A model generated the notes under the pieces. It had not been told where the DNA came from and did not search any database. It saw only the letters and a list, made by a program, of their open reading frames with translations. Both the position numbers and the translations under genes were made by a program. DNA of 64,000 nt from Paraburkholderia phenazinium (GTDB lineage Bacteria; Pseudomonadota; Gammaproteobacteria; Burkholderiales; Burkholderiaceae), in assembly GCF_900100735.1 (NCBI RefSeq), contig NZ_FNCJ01000014.1, positions 184,372 to 248,371 on the forward strand. The letters run 5' to 3'. Below, piece by piece: positions 41,912-51,042 of this stretch (position 1 is its first letter; every line of letters starts with the position of its first letter).

Positions 41912-42976
41912 ATGGCCACCCCCGCGCTTCTACCGGTCATGCCCACACGAGGGTCGAGCGCTTTTTCTGCGCCACCATTGACGGAGGCGCAGCCTCGTGC
42001 GACACGCGCAGCTGCACCAGCGATCCATGCTGCGCAAGCCGCCCAGGAAAGCGCCGCCGACGCATGGCTCGCGCAACTCGCCGTCACCGCGCTGATCGAA
42101 GAAGCGCAGCTCACGCCGAAGCCGGCGTTGGTGGATCGGCGCGGCAGCGGCGCCCACCGCGATCTCGATCTCGCCATCATGCTGCGCTCCGCGCATGCGC
42201 TCGAGCCGACCTTCGCCGAGCTGGCTCGCGCCGCGCGCCGCAGCCTGCCATCCGCCACCTTGCGCGCGGAGCTGGCGCAGATCGGCCGTGCCGGCGAGCA
42301 CGAAATGATGCGCGCCACCGGCGGCAGCAATGCCCATCGCGGCGCGATCTGGATCGTCGGGCTGCTGGTGGCGGGTGCAGCGCTTGCACAGCGCGACGGC
42401 ACCCAATCCGCCGCCCGCCACCCGAACGCCGGGAGTCATGCTCAAGCGCGCGCCCACGCAGCTTCGCGGGTCGCGCTTGCCATGAAAGTCTGCACGCTGG
42501 CCGCCCAGATCGCCTGCTTTCCAGACCGCTTCGCGGCCGCTCCCGACAGTAACGGCGAACGCGCGCGGCAGCGCTATCAGGTCGGCGGCGCACGCCGTGA
42601 AGCGCAGGACGGTTTTCCGCACGTCATCGCGGTCGGCCTGCCGGCGTTGCTGGCCGCACGTGCCAACGACATGGGCGAAGACGCCGCGCGCCTCGACGCG
42701 CTGCTCGCGATCATGAGTTCGCTCGACGACACCTGCCTGCTGCATCGCGCCGGCCTGCCCGGCCTGCACGCCGGCCAGCAGGGTGCACGCCGGGTGCTCG
42801 AACTCGGCGGCAGCGCCACCGCCGCGGGCCGCACGGCCCTCGCCGAACTCGACCGCGCGCTGCTCGCCCTCAACGCATCCCCCGGCGGCGCAGCCGATCT
42901 GCTCGCCGCCACCCTCTTCATCGACATGCTGGTGCATCGCGACACCAGCGGGAGCCAAACCTCATGGAACATCTGA
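41912..42976 (+). CDS. mdcB: Triphosphoribosyl-dephospho-CoA synthase
   Basis: The 354-residue protein contains the CitG/MdcB signature: PKPALVDRRGSGAHRDLDL, RKVLIHTGGSNAHRGAIW-type segment (ATGGSNAHRGAIWIVGLL here) and ALAMKV. It makes the precursor of the 2'-(5''-phosphoribosyl)-3'-dephospho-CoA prosthetic group from ATP and dephospho-CoA. Its N-terminal ~45 residues are low-complexity and Ala-rich and longer than usual. It overlaps mdcC by 13 bases. Confidence 0.93.
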   Translation: MATPALLPVMPTRGSSAFSAPPLTEAQPRATRAAAPAIHAAQAAQESAADAWLAQLAVTALIEEAQLTPKPALVDRRGSGAHRDLDLAIMLRSAHALEPTFAELARAARRSLPSATLRAELAQIGRAGEHEMMRATGGSNAHRGAIWIVGLLVAGAALAQRDGTQSAARHPNAGSHAQARAHAASRVALAMKVCTLAAQIACFPDRFAAAPDSNGERARQRYQVGGARREAQDGFPHVIAVGLPALLAARANDMGEDAARLDALLAIMSSLDDTCLLHRAGLPGLHAGQQGARRVLELGGSATAAGRTALAELDRALLALNASPGGAADLLAATLFIDMLVHRDTSGSQTSWNI

Positions 42977-43269
42977 CGTTCGATTACCCGGCGCAACGCG
43001 CCGTCACGACCCGTGCGCATGTCGGCGTGGTCGGCTCGGGCGACCTCGAAGTGCTGTTGTCGCCGGCTTCGGCGATGACGGCACACGTGGTCGTGCGCAC
43101 CAGTGTCGATGGCTACGGCCACATCTGGAAAAGCGTGCTCGACCGCTTTTTCACGCGCTACGACGGCGCGGCGCAGATCGAGATCAACGATTTCGGCGCC
43201 ACACCTGGGGTGGTGGCACTAAGGCTTGCGGAAGCGGTCGAGGAAGCGGAACAGGGAGATCAGGCATGA
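42964..43269 (+). CDS. mdcC: Malonate decarboxylase acyl carrier protein (delta subunit)
   Basis: The 101-residue protein matches MdcC in length. The prosthetic group is attached at S25 in VGVVGSGDLEVL, and the conserved EINDFGATPGVVALRL lies near the end. It carries the acetyl/malonyl thioester between MdcA and MdcDE. The gene overlaps mdcB at its start and mdcD by 4 bases (ATGA) at its end, so all three are coupled. Confidence 0.94.
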   Translation: MEHLTFDYPAQRAVTTRAHVGVVGSGDLEVLLSPASAMTAHVVVRTSVDGYGHIWKSVLDRFFTRYDGAAQIEINDFGATPGVVALRLAEAVEEAEQGDQA

Positions 43270-44150
43270 GCACGGTTGCGACCTCTCAAGCGACGCCGGT
43301 GCTGCATGACAGTTTTATCGAGCTGTCGGCGCGCGAACGCGCCCGCGCCCTGCTCGACCCCGGTACGTTTCGCGAACTGCTCGGACCGTTCGACCGGATC
43401 GAGTCGCCGTGGCTGCCATTGCAAGGCATTGTCTGCCAGGCCGACGACGGCTGCGTGATCGCGCGCGGCACGATCGACGGCGAACCTGCCGTGGTCGCAG
43501 CGATCGAGTCGGCGTTTCAGGGCGGCAGTATCGGCGAAGTGTCCGGCAGCAAGATCGCCGCGGCGCTCGAACTCGCCTTGCGCGACTGCGAACGCGGCAA
43601 ACCGGTGCGTCCCGTGGTGCTGTTCGAAACCGGCGGCGTGCGCCTGCAGGAAGCCAATCTGGGCCTCGCGGTGATCGCCGAGATCCAGGCGGCGATCGTC
43701 GCGCTGCGCCGGCATGTGCCGGTGGTGGGTGTGATCTCGGGCATGGTAGGTTGCTTTGGTGGCATGTCGCTCGCCGCCGCGCTGTGCTCGTATCTGGTCG
43801 TCACCAAGCAGGGCCGGCTCGGTATGAACGGGCCGGAAGTGATCGAACAGGAAGCCGGTATCGACGAACTCGATTCCAGCGACCGGCGCCATATATGGCA
43901 ACTGATCGGCGGCGAACAGCGGGCCCTCACGGGCCTTGCCGATGCCCTCGTCGAGGACGATCCGCATGCGTTGCGTGCGGCGGTACAGCGCGCCTTCGTG
44001 CTGGGTATGCCGCCGGCGCACCGTAGCGAACAGGTCGACGCCTATCTCACACGGCTCGCGCAAACCGACCCCGCCGACGTCACTCCCGAAACCATGCGGC
44101 GCGTGTTTCATGCGAGCGCCGCAATGCAATCCTCGCAGGAGGAAGCATGA
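43266..44150 (+). CDS. mdcD: Malonate decarboxylase beta subunit
   Basis: The 294-residue protein is a crotonase/carboxyltransferase-fold subunit (ARERARALLDPGTFRELLG; IVCQADDGCVIARGTIDG; VPVVGVISGMVGCFGGMSL). It decarboxylates malonyl-S-ACP together with MdcE, regenerating acetyl-ACP. The open frame extends upstream but ATG 43266 overlaps the mdcC stop, which sets the start. It overlaps mdcE by 4 bases. Confidence 0.94.
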   Translation: MSTVATSQATPVLHDSFIELSARERARALLDPGTFRELLGPFDRIESPWLPLQGIVCQADDGCVIARGTIDGEPAVVAAIESAFQGGSIGEVSGSKIAAALELALRDCERGKPVRPVVLFETGGVRLQEANLGLAVIAEIQAAIVALRRHVPVVGVISGMVGCFGGMSLAAALCSYLVVTKQGRLGMNGPEVIEQEAGIDELDSSDRRHIWQLIGGEQRALTGLADALVEDDPHALRAAVQRAFVLGMPPAHRSEQVDAYLTRLAQTDPADVTPETMRRVFHASAAMQSSQEEA

Positions 44151-44962
44151 ACGATACCTCCCTGACTCGCGGCGCTCGCTGGTTCCGCGCTCTTGCCGGC
44201 GAACCCGTCGGCGCGGCGCCGGTATGGAGCGGCGATGCCCCGCTCGGCAACGACACGGCTCGCTTCATCGCGGTCGTGCCCGACCCGCAGAACCGCTTTC
44301 CGCGCGCCACCGACAATGTCGTCGGCCTCGAACAAGGCTGGCAGCTCGCGCGCGCGGTGCGCGAGGTGATCGCCGCCGATGCGCAAAGCGCTACACGCCG
44401 CCCGATCGTGGCGATCGTCGATGTGAAAAGCCAGGCCTATGGCTACCGGGAAGAGACGCTCGGCATTCACCTGGCGTGTGCGGCAGCCGTCGATGCCTAC
44501 GCGTCGGCACGCGATGCCGGGCATCCGGTGGTCGCGCTGATCGTCGGGCCGGCGATGTCCGGCGCGTTCCTCGCGCACGGCTATCAGGCCAACCGCATCG
44601 TCGCACTCGATGCCCCTGGCACGATGGTGCACGCGATGGGCAAGGAAGCCGCCGCCCGCGTCACCCGTCGTACGGTCGAAGCGCTTGAAGCGCTCGGCGA
44701 AACCATTGTGCCCATGTCGTATTCGATGGCCTCGTTCGCCAAACTCGGCTTGCTCGACGAACTGATCAAAGGCGTCGACGCCGATGCGCCAGACGCTGCG
44801 CAGATCGAGCACGTGCGCCAGGTGCTCAGCGATTCGGTGCGTAGCGCGCGCGCCGATGCACCAGGCCTCGCGCATCGGCTGCAGTCCGACACCGCGAAGA
44901 AGAACCGCGCGGCCTCGGTCGAAGTGCGGCGGCGGCTGGCGGAACAATGGGACGCAGTGTGA
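44147..44962 (+). CDS. mdcE: Malonate decarboxylase gamma subunit
   Basis: The 271-residue protein is the codecarboxylase subunit, also of carboxyltransferase fold (RGARWFRALAG; PIVAIVDVKSQAYGYREETLG; ALIVGPAMSGAFLAHGYQANR). It forms the active site for malonyl-ACP decarboxylation with MdcD. ATGA overlap with mdcD; the stop overlaps mdcG by a few bases. Length is normal for the family. Confidence 0.94.
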   Translation: MNDTSLTRGARWFRALAGEPVGAAPVWSGDAPLGNDTARFIAVVPDPQNRFPRATDNVVGLEQGWQLARAVREVIAADAQSATRRPIVAIVDVKSQAYGYREETLGIHLACAAAVDAYASARDAGHPVVALIVGPAMSGAFLAHGYQANRIVALDAPGTMVHAMGKEAAARVTRRTVEALEALGETIVPMSYSMASFAKLGLLDELIKGVDADAPDAAQIEHVRQVLSDSVRSARADAPGLAHRLQSDTAKKNRAASVEVRRRLAEQWDAV

Positions 44963-45708
44963 TGCGGACCGCTGCGGCGTCTGCCGAGCCTGTTTCAGCG
45001 ACATCGGACGGGCCGGTTGGCACCGGCGTCCAGCACCCAGGCGGCGGCGACTGGCAGGCGCATGACCTGCTGCGCCTAAGGCGCCTACCTTCGTTCGACG
45101 GCGAGCCGGACTGGGTACGCGCCGCCTTCGCGCGCTCGCCCTTCGCCGTAGTCAGGCGGGCCTTGGCTGCACCTGGCCTCGTCGCAGTCGGCATGCGCGG
45201 CAGCGGCCGCGCCGAGCGCTATGGCACATGGGCCAAGGCCGCCGATATCGAAGCCACGATCCGGCCCGAGGAACTCGCGGCCGGCGCACCTGCGGATGCC
45301 ACGCGCCGCGCCCTGCCCGCGTTCGCCCTGCTCGCCGCCTTGTGCCGCGACATGCAATTGCTCTGCGAGTTTTCATGGGGGCCCACAGGTAGCGCCGGAT
45401 TCGAACTCGCGACCGGCACACCGACCGTCACCGCGACGAGCGATCTCGACCTCTTGATCCGCGCACCGGAGAAACTCTCCCGTGAGGCCGCGACGCAAAT
45501 GTCGAACGAACTCGAAACGCATGCGCAGCGTGCCGGTATCCGGATTGACGTTCAACTGGAAACACCCGCCGGCGGAATCGCCCTCGCCGAGTGGGCCGCG
45601 GGTAAGACTCGCGTGATGGCACGCCATGTGCAGGGACCGCGATTGCTTGCGGACCCGTGGGATCTGACAGCCGCGCAAGCGCCGGTTCAAGCGCCCGGGC
45701 AAGCATGA
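44947..45708 (+). CDS. mdcG: Malonate decarboxylase holo-ACP synthase
   Basis: The 253-residue protein is an MdcG-type nucleotidyltransferase: QAHDLLRL near the start, SDLDLLIR (acidic pair for metal binding) and DVQLETPAGGIALAEWA. It attaches the triphosphoribosyl-dephospho-CoA made by MdcB to Ser25 of MdcC. The start is either 44947 or 44962 (TGATG overlap with mdcE). The N-terminal ~35 residues are weakly conserved. Confidence 0.92.
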   Translation: MGRSVMRTAAASAEPVSATSDGPVGTGVQHPGGGDWQAHDLLRLRRLPSFDGEPDWVRAAFARSPFAVVRRALAAPGLVAVGMRGSGRAERYGTWAKAADIEATIRPEELAAGAPADATRRALPAFALLAALCRDMQLLCEFSWGPTGSAGFELATGTPTVTATSDLDLLIRAPEKLSREAATQMSNELETHAQRAGIRIDVQLETPAGGIALAEWAAGKTRVMARHVQGPRLLADPWDLTAAQAPVQAPGQA

Positions 45709-46646
45709 TGCTCGCTTATCAGTTCCCCGGTCAGGGTGCGCAATCGACCGGCTTCCTGCATCGCTTGCCGCAGCATCCTGTCGTGCATGCAACGCTCGAC
45801 GAAGCCTCACAGGTGCTCAGCGGCCAGATGCTGACGCTCGACACGCCAGATGCCCTGCGCTCCACGGTTGCGGTCCAGATCGGTCTTCTGGTGGCGGGCG
45901 TCGCAATGGTGCGCGTGCTGGCTGACGCCGGGTTGACGCCCGATATCAGCGCCGGACTCTCGGTAGGCGCTTACGCGGCAGCAGTGAGTTGCGGCGCGCT
46001 TGAGTTCGCGGACGCCCTGCGCATGGTGCGCAAGCGGGCCGAGTTGATGGAGGCGGCCTATCCCGCAGGCTACGGCCTTGCCGCCATTTCCGGGCTGACT
46101 GAGCATCAACTGGAAAACCTTGCCGCTGAGCAAACCAAGGAGGGATTGCCGCCGGTATATATCGGCAACGTCAACGCACCGCGGCAGATCGTCATGGCCG
46201 GAGCGGACGCCGCGCTTGTAGCGTTGATCGAGCGCGCACTCGCCAGCGGTGCGCGCAAAGCTACGCGTTTGGCTGTGAGCGTACCGTCACACTGCGAATT
46301 GCTCGCGGATGCCGCCGACCAGTTGACGGAGTACGCCCGCGACGTACCTTTTCACACACCGAGTGGCATCTATGTCGGCAATCGCCGCGGCCGGGCGCTG
46401 TATAGCGCAGAAGCCATTCGCGACGATCTTGTAACCAACATGCGCTACACGGTTCGCTGGTTCGACGCGCTTACCGTCATGCTCGAAATGGGCGCGAAGG
46501 TGCTGGTTGAAGCACCACCGGGCCAGGTGCTGACCGACATTGTTCGCGAGAACTGGCCGGAGACAATCGCGATCGCAACCAGCAGCATCGCGCCCAACCA
46601 ATGGGTTGCAACCGTGCTACGCCGGCTCGCAGCAGACGAGCGCTGA
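45705..46646 (+). CDS. mdcH: Malonyl-CoA:ACP transacylase of the malonate decarboxylase system
   Basis: The 313-residue protein has the FabD-like fold: QFPGQGAQ at the N-terminus, nucleophile S86 in AGLSVGAYAA and the conserved VPSHCELL with the active-site His. MdcH loads malonyl groups onto the ACP to start the cycle. The ATG at 45705 overlaps the mdcG stop. It ends the mdc operon; no transporter gene follows. Confidence 0.92.
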   Translation: MMLAYQFPGQGAQSTGFLHRLPQHPVVHATLDEASQVLSGQMLTLDTPDALRSTVAVQIGLLVAGVAMVRVLADAGLTPDISAGLSVGAYAAAVSCGALEFADALRMVRKRAELMEAAYPAGYGLAAISGLTEHQLENLAAEQTKEGLPPVYIGNVNAPRQIVMAGADAALVALIERALASGARKATRLAVSVPSHCELLADAADQLTEYARDVPFHTPSGIYVGNRRGRALYSAEAIRDDLVTNMRYTVRWFDALTVMLEMGAKVLVEAPPGQVLTDIVRENWPETIAIATSSIAPNQWVATVLRRLAADER

Positions 46647-47103
46647 AGCGTCTCACCGCTATGTGAGTTGCTCATTCTACGGATCGGCGTGTTCCCGGCA
46701 TTCAGCAATAAGCAATACTAAGTTGTTTGCGGGCGACAGTAGACAGAATGTTCTTACGTCCTATGGGACCATCTACACGCCGGTCTGCCCCGTTGCTGCC
46801 GAAGTTATGCGCATAAACTTATATTTCTTATTTTTTATAAGCGCCGACGGCGCCACTAGGCGCACAGCCCCCAGCGCCCATACCGTGATTCAAAACCGCG
46901 ATCCAGCCCCATTAACTGACCTGGCGCAATCGCCACTAGCCCAAATTTCCCGCTCCCGCCCCCTTTCGAGCCGCTTTTTGATGAGATTTTTACGCGCTTA
47001 CATGCACTATTTAGATGACCGGTACGCGCTAGCCGCTACGCTGTAATTGATCCTGCTGCGCTCCCGCAGACAGATCCAACGGTCAATTGATGGACAACCG
47101 ATC
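46647..47103. other. Intergenic region after mdcH
   Basis: The 457 bases are less GC-rich than the genes around them (46720-46870). A 168-codon open frame overlapping mdcH (46540-47046) lacks a ribosome site and typical codon use, so it is not called. No clear terminator hairpin with a T tract is seen after mdcH; the promoter of the stress-protein gene should lie near 47020-47090. Confidence 0.4.
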
Positions 47104-47538
47104 ATGTTAAAACTACTGGTTCCTGTCAGCCAGTCGACGCGCTCGCTACAGGCCGTCCGACATGCTGCGTTCCTCTACAACGAACGATGTGCATCCGAAA
47201 TCGTCTTGGTCAATGTGCAGCCCCCGCTCGAATCGACGCGCCTTGAAGCTTTCTACCCCCTGTCAAAATTGCGCGCCCTCGAAGATGCCTATGCCGAGGC
47301 TGCACTCAGCCGCGCCAAGCGCATTCTCGAAGACGCAGGCGTTAAATATTCAGTAGAAGTCCGGGTTGGGCCGCTGGCGCCGACCATCGCAAATTGCGCA
47401 GAACAAAACGACTGCGACGAAATCGTCGTCGCGGCACCCCGCAAGGACCTGTTCCACGCCGTCGCACGGCTCGTGAACCGCAGTGTGCTGGACCGCCTGG
47501 TGAGCATCTCCCGGGTACCGGTCACCGCCGTCAACTGA
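47104..47538 (+). CDS. Universal stress protein, UspA family
   Basis: The 144-residue protein shows the Usp fold: N-terminal LKLLVPVSQSTRSLQAVRHAA, central EIVLVNVQPP and the later DEIVVAAPRKDLFHAVARLVNRSVLDRLV. The usual ATP-binding Gly-rich motif (G-2X-G-9X-G) is replaced by APRK..., so it may not bind ATP. The ATG at 47104 is preferred to 47047. It probably acts in stress survival; it is monocistronic. Confidence 0.88.
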   Translation: MLKLLVPVSQSTRSLQAVRHAAFLYNERCASEIVLVNVQPPLESTRLEAFYPLSKLRALEDAYAEAALSRAKRILEDAGVKYSVEVRVGPLAPTIANCAEQNDCDEIVVAAPRKDLFHAVARLVNRSVLDRLVSISRVPVTAVN

Positions 47539-47649
47539 GGCAGCCGGAGCGGGCGGCAACATTGGAACGCGTGTGTTTGCACCGCGCGTCCAGCATGGCC
47601 GCCCAGCGCCTCGCCTGCAGGCGTCGCCGCGCACCTGGCGCAGACACGG

Positions 47650-48240
47650 CTAACGCCCCGACATTACCCAGCGAAACGTCAGATTGATCCGCTCGCCGGT
47701 GACACGCGGCTCCTTGGGCACCCGGTGCCGCCACTGCGCCTGCGTGTTCCCACGCATAACCAGCAGACTACCGCCCTTGAGCTGATACGACTGCACCAGC
47801 CCCGTCTTGTTGTGCCGTAGATCGAAGGTCCGGGCCACGCCCAGACTCACCGACGCAATCACCGGTCGCGCGCCCAACTCGCGCTCGTGATCCGCGTGCC
47901 AGCCCATGCTGTCCATCCCGTTGCGATAGCGGTTAATCAGCACACTATTGAAGCGACACCCACAGATGGCTTCGACGCCCGCCCTCAGTTCGGCCACCGT
48001 CGGCGTCCATGTCTGCGGCACATTGCGAATCCCTGAATAGACGTAGACGGCATCTGCCTCGCCCTGCCAGGCGGTAAGACGCGGCAACAGCACGCAGCCT
48101 CCCGGCGTGCCCATCGACTCCTGTTTCCACGCAACTTCGTCGATGAGTTGCGTCAAGGTGTGCTCAGCCGCCTCGGGCGCGAGCCAGTCGGGGTACCAGA
48201 GAACGTCGGGCTTGGGAAGATCGTCGAACAGATCGTTCAT
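47650..48240 (-). CDS. alkB: AlkB-type alpha-ketoglutarate-dependent DNA/RNA dealkylase
   Basis: The 196-residue protein has iron ligands H115 and D117 (GWHADHE) and H172 (QWRHRVPK), with R184 and R190 (RINLTFR) for 2-oxoglutarate and the substrate loop FNSVLINRYRNGMDS. It matches AlkB in length. It removes alkyl groups oxidatively from damaged bases. Transcribed alone, opposite to the reductase gene, which starts 144 bases from its ATG. Confidence 0.92.
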   Translation of the reverse strand: MNDLFDDLPKPDVLWYPDWLAPEAAEHTLTQLIDEVAWKQESMGTPGGCVLLPRLTAWQGEADAVYVYSGIRNVPQTWTPTVAELRAGVEAICGCRFNSVLINRYRNGMDSMGWHADHERELGARPVIASVSLGVARTFDLRHNKTGLVQSYQLKGGSLLVMRGNTQAQWRHRVPKEPRVTGERINLTFRWVMSGR

Positions 48241-48384
48241 GAGATAGCATGTCGCATGCGCGGCAGCGCGCGCGGATAGAAATGAGCCCAGCTATTATGG
48301 AGTGAACCGCAACGGCGAGTCACACCGCGGCCTTGCGCTCTCTTTCTATCGTCTCCGATTTTTCTCTCCAGCGGATTTACCATC

Positions 48385-48969
48385 ATGACGCTCTCCGACG
48401 ACGCACTCGATCAACTCTTTCGCAGCGCACGCACACACAATGGCTGGCAAGCCAAACCGGTCGAGGACGCCCTTCTCAAGCAGTTGATCGAACTCGTCCT
48501 GCTAGGACCGACCTCGGCCAATTCGAGCCCCGGCCGCTTTGTGTTCGTGAAATCGCAGGAAGCCAAGGAAAAGCTGCGCCCCGCTCTCTCCGCAGGCAAT
48601 CTCGAGAAGACGATGGCTGCGCCGGTCACGGTGATCGTCGGTATGGACATGGCTTTCTACGAGCATCTGCCGAAGCTGTTTCCGCATGCCGATGCGCGCA
48701 GCTGGTTTGCCGGCAACGAAAAAGCCATCGCCGACACCGCGTTTCGCAATGCCACGCTGCAAGGCGGTTACCTCATCATGGCGGCACGCGCGCTCGGACT
48801 CGACACCGGGGCGATGTCGGGCTTCGATGCGACCAAGGTCGACGAAGCGTTCTTCGCGGGCACCACCGTGAGGGCCAATTTTCTTATCAACCTCGGCTAT
48901 GGCGATCCGACCAAGCTGTTCGCGCGCAGCCCGCGCTTTAGCTTCGACGAAGCCGCGCAAATCGTCTGA
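48385..48969 (+). CDS. rutE: NADH-dependent nitroreductase-fold reductase, RutE/HadB type
   Basis: The 194-residue protein is a short nitroreductase-like FMN enzyme (LLGPTSANSSPGRFVFV; AARALGLDTGAMSGFD; NFLINLGYGDPTKLF). The sequence is characteristic of RutE, which reduces malonic semialdehyde in pyrimidine breakdown. No other rut genes are present, so it may serve general semialdehyde detoxification. Its stop lies 22 bases from the convergent membrane-protein gene. Confidence 0.85.
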   Translation: MTLSDDALDQLFRSARTHNGWQAKPVEDALLKQLIELVLLGPTSANSSPGRFVFVKSQEAKEKLRPALSAGNLEKTMAAPVTVIVGMDMAFYEHLPKLFPHADARSWFAGNEKAIADTAFRNATLQGGYLIMAARALGLDTGAMSGFDATKVDEAFFAGTTVRANFLINLGYGDPTKLFARSPRFSFDEAAQIV

Positions 48970-48991
48970 CGTGACCGGCGCGCTGTAGATT

Positions 48992-49303
48992 TCAGCTGAA
49001 GAGCGCCACGTAAAACACGACGGCGCCAATCAGCGCGCCGACAAAGCAGAACCCCTCTTCGGCCTCGTCACCGCGCGAGCGCAGCCACGCCCCGACAACG
49101 CCGAAGAGACCCGCGATGCCAAGCGCCACGAACACCATCACCACGTCGAATAGCGCATCTCGGCCCAGTTCGGAAATGTCGAGACCGCGCACGCCGTAGT
49201 ACAGGCCGATCGCCATCAGCGACAACCCCACCATCGGCAACATCACATGACTGCCCTCATAGCCGACGTGATGCGGATGGTGGCCTGGTCTGGTCAGTTT
49301 CAT
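48992..49303 (-). CDS. Small three-helix membrane protein
   Basis: The 103-residue protein has a His-rich start (TRPGHHPHHVGYEGSH), then three hydrophobic segments (about 20-38, 50-72 and 86-102). It starts at an ATG (49303) after TAGGAG; the longer frame extending to 49663 is not supported. The His pair could bind metal. The family is unknown to me. It converges with the RutE-like gene. Confidence 0.6.
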   Translation of the reverse strand: MKLTRPGHHPHHVGYEGSHVMLPMVGLSLMAIGLYYGVRGLDISELGRDALFDVVMVFVALGIAGLFGVVGAWLRSRGDEAEEGFCFVGALIGAVVFYVALFS

Positions 49304-49716
49304 GATGCGTCTCCTACATCGCTCTCTAAACGGGCGATAGACCGAGCCATGCGATGCAACCGTTGTACCCGGCAATCCGCCGCCAACCCGCACACAAGGC
49401 GAAGTGACGAGGGCGAGGCCGGCTGCAACAGGGCCCTCTTTGAGGATAGTCCACGCGCAGGGACAATTCAAAAGCTGTTTAATTCGACTTTTCCCTGCGA
49501 TCCGCCAAGCGGCAATAGCGACCTTGCCCATCATGATGTCGTGCCGGATCCGCCTTGATTTTGCGCCCCGGCACACCCGGAAAAACGCAACATTGGGGCG
49601 CTCCGGCAGACGTGGCGACATGCCGGTAGAATGAGCTGCCATGCCGGCCAAGCGGCACCGCAAGCGCCCTGGCGTTTGCGCGTGCGTCCGGCCCCCTTCC
49701 GCCTCTACCCCTCTCT
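49304..49716. other. Intergenic region upstream of the metallophosphoesterase
   Basis: 413 bases between divergent genes. Small open frames here have no ribosome sites and no recognisable sequence. No clear repeat or operator was seen. Confidence 0.4.
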
Positions 49717-50880
49717 ATGCGCCGCTTATCGTTCTTTGTTCGCTTTATTGGCATTGGCGTCCTGCTGCACATCTATGTCGGTTTGCGGATCATTCCAGAC
49801 CTGCCTGTCGACACCACCGCTCGATGGCTCGCGGCGCTTTGGCTCGTGCTGTCTTGTCTGTTGATTCCGCTCGGCATGCTGGCGCGGACCATCGAGCAGC
49901 AGCCGCTCTCCGACCGGCTCGCGTGGGTCGGCCTGCTGGCGCTGGGCTTTTTCTCGTCGCTGCTGGTGTTGACCTTCGCGCGCGATCTGGCACTGGCCTC
50001 GCTGCTGACCGTCGACGCGATCTGGCCGCACACCATCCAGATAGCGCGCTGGCGTACCGGCTCCGCCGCGGCCGTGCCGCTACTCGCGCTGCTCTCCACT
50101 GCGGTCGGCCTCATCAATGCGCGGCGCCGTGCACGGGTTGTCACGATCGACGTACCGATCGACGACCTGCCGCAAGCGCTCGACGGCTTCACCATTGTTC
50201 AGATCAGCGATATTCACGTGGGGCCGACCATCAAGCGCAGCTACGTGGACGCAATCGTCGATGCGGTGAACCGCCTCAAACCGGATCTGATCGCCGTGAC
50301 CGGCGACGTGGTCGACGGCAGCGTGCCGCAGTTGCGCGACCACACCCGGCCGCTCTCGCGCCTGAGTGCGCGGCATGGCGCCTATCTGGTCACAGGCAAT
50401 CACGAGTACTACGCCGGCGCCGACGCGTGGATCGATGAGTTCCGCCGACTGGGCTTGCATGTGCTGCTCAACGAACACGTGGTGCTGGAGCATGAAGGCG
50501 CGCGGGCGATTATCGCGGGCGTCACCGATTATTCGGCGGCCCATTTCGATCCCACCCATCGCAGCGACCCGGTGGCGGCGCTCGCGGGCGCTCCCGGCGA
50601 CATACTCATCAAGGTACTGCTTGCGCATCAGCCACGTTCGGCCGAAGCCGCTGCGCAAGCCGGATTCACGCTGCAGTTGTCGGGCCACACGCATGGCGGC
50701 CAGTTCTTTCCGTGGAATTTTTTCGTGCGCCTCCAGCAGCCGTTCACGGCGGGGCTCGCACGGCTAAACGGATTGTGGGTTTATACGAGCCGCGGCACTG
50801 GATATTGGGGACCGCCCAAGCGGCTTGGTGCACCTTCGGAGATTACCCGGTTGCGTTTGGTGCCAGGCGAGCCGGGCTGA
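49717..50880 (+). CDS. Membrane-anchored metallophosphoesterase (calcineurin-like)
   Basis: The 387-residue protein has about four membrane helices in residues 1-125 (FFVRFIGIGVLLHIYVG, LWLVLSCLLIPLGML and more), followed by the phosphoesterase domain (about 150-375). Metal ligands are in ISDIHVG, VTGDVVDG, TGNHEYY, LAHQPRS and LSGHTHGGQFFP. It resembles YaeI/PH0-type enzymes. It probably hydrolyses a phosphodiester at the membrane surface; the substrate is unknown. Confidence 0.88.
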   Translation: MRRLSFFVRFIGIGVLLHIYVGLRIIPDLPVDTTARWLAALWLVLSCLLIPLGMLARTIEQQPLSDRLAWVGLLALGFFSSLLVLTFARDLALASLLTVDAIWPHTIQIARWRTGSAAAVPLLALLSTAVGLINARRRARVVTIDVPIDDLPQALDGFTIVQISDIHVGPTIKRSYVDAIVDAVNRLKPDLIAVTGDVVDGSVPQLRDHTRPLSRLSARHGAYLVTGNHEYYAGADAWIDEFRRLGLHVLLNEHVVLEHEGARAIIAGVTDYSAAHFDPTHRSDPVAALAGAPGDILIKVLLAHQPRSAEAAAQAGFTLQLSGHTHGGQFFPWNFFVRLQQPFTAGLARLNGLWVYTSRGTGYWGPPKRLGAPSEITRLRLVPGEPG

Positions 50881-50971
50881 AAGGAAGGGAGCGGAAGCGA
50901 GAGCACAAGCCCTCGCATAAGGTCTAAAGCGCAACGTAAACGCGCTTCTATTGAGCTTTTAACTGAAAATA

Positions 50972-50999
50972 CGCGGAGCGCCCGTACGGGCGCTCCGCG
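50972..50999. terminator. 28-base perfect inverted repeat, bidirectional terminator
   Basis: A complete 14-bp palindromic stem centred on GTAC lies between the convergent phosphoesterase and periplasmic-protein genes. On the minus strand it is followed by TATTTTC, so it is more likely to stop transcription from 51043-51546. Confidence 0.65.
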
Positions 51000-51042
51000 C
51001 ACAAACTACACCAGCAACCACGTCAGCGCTGCGGGTGACGCT

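Noticed and set aside
46540..47046. 168-codon open frame after mdcH
   Set aside because: It overlaps mdcH, has irregular composition and no ribosome site or recognisable sequence.
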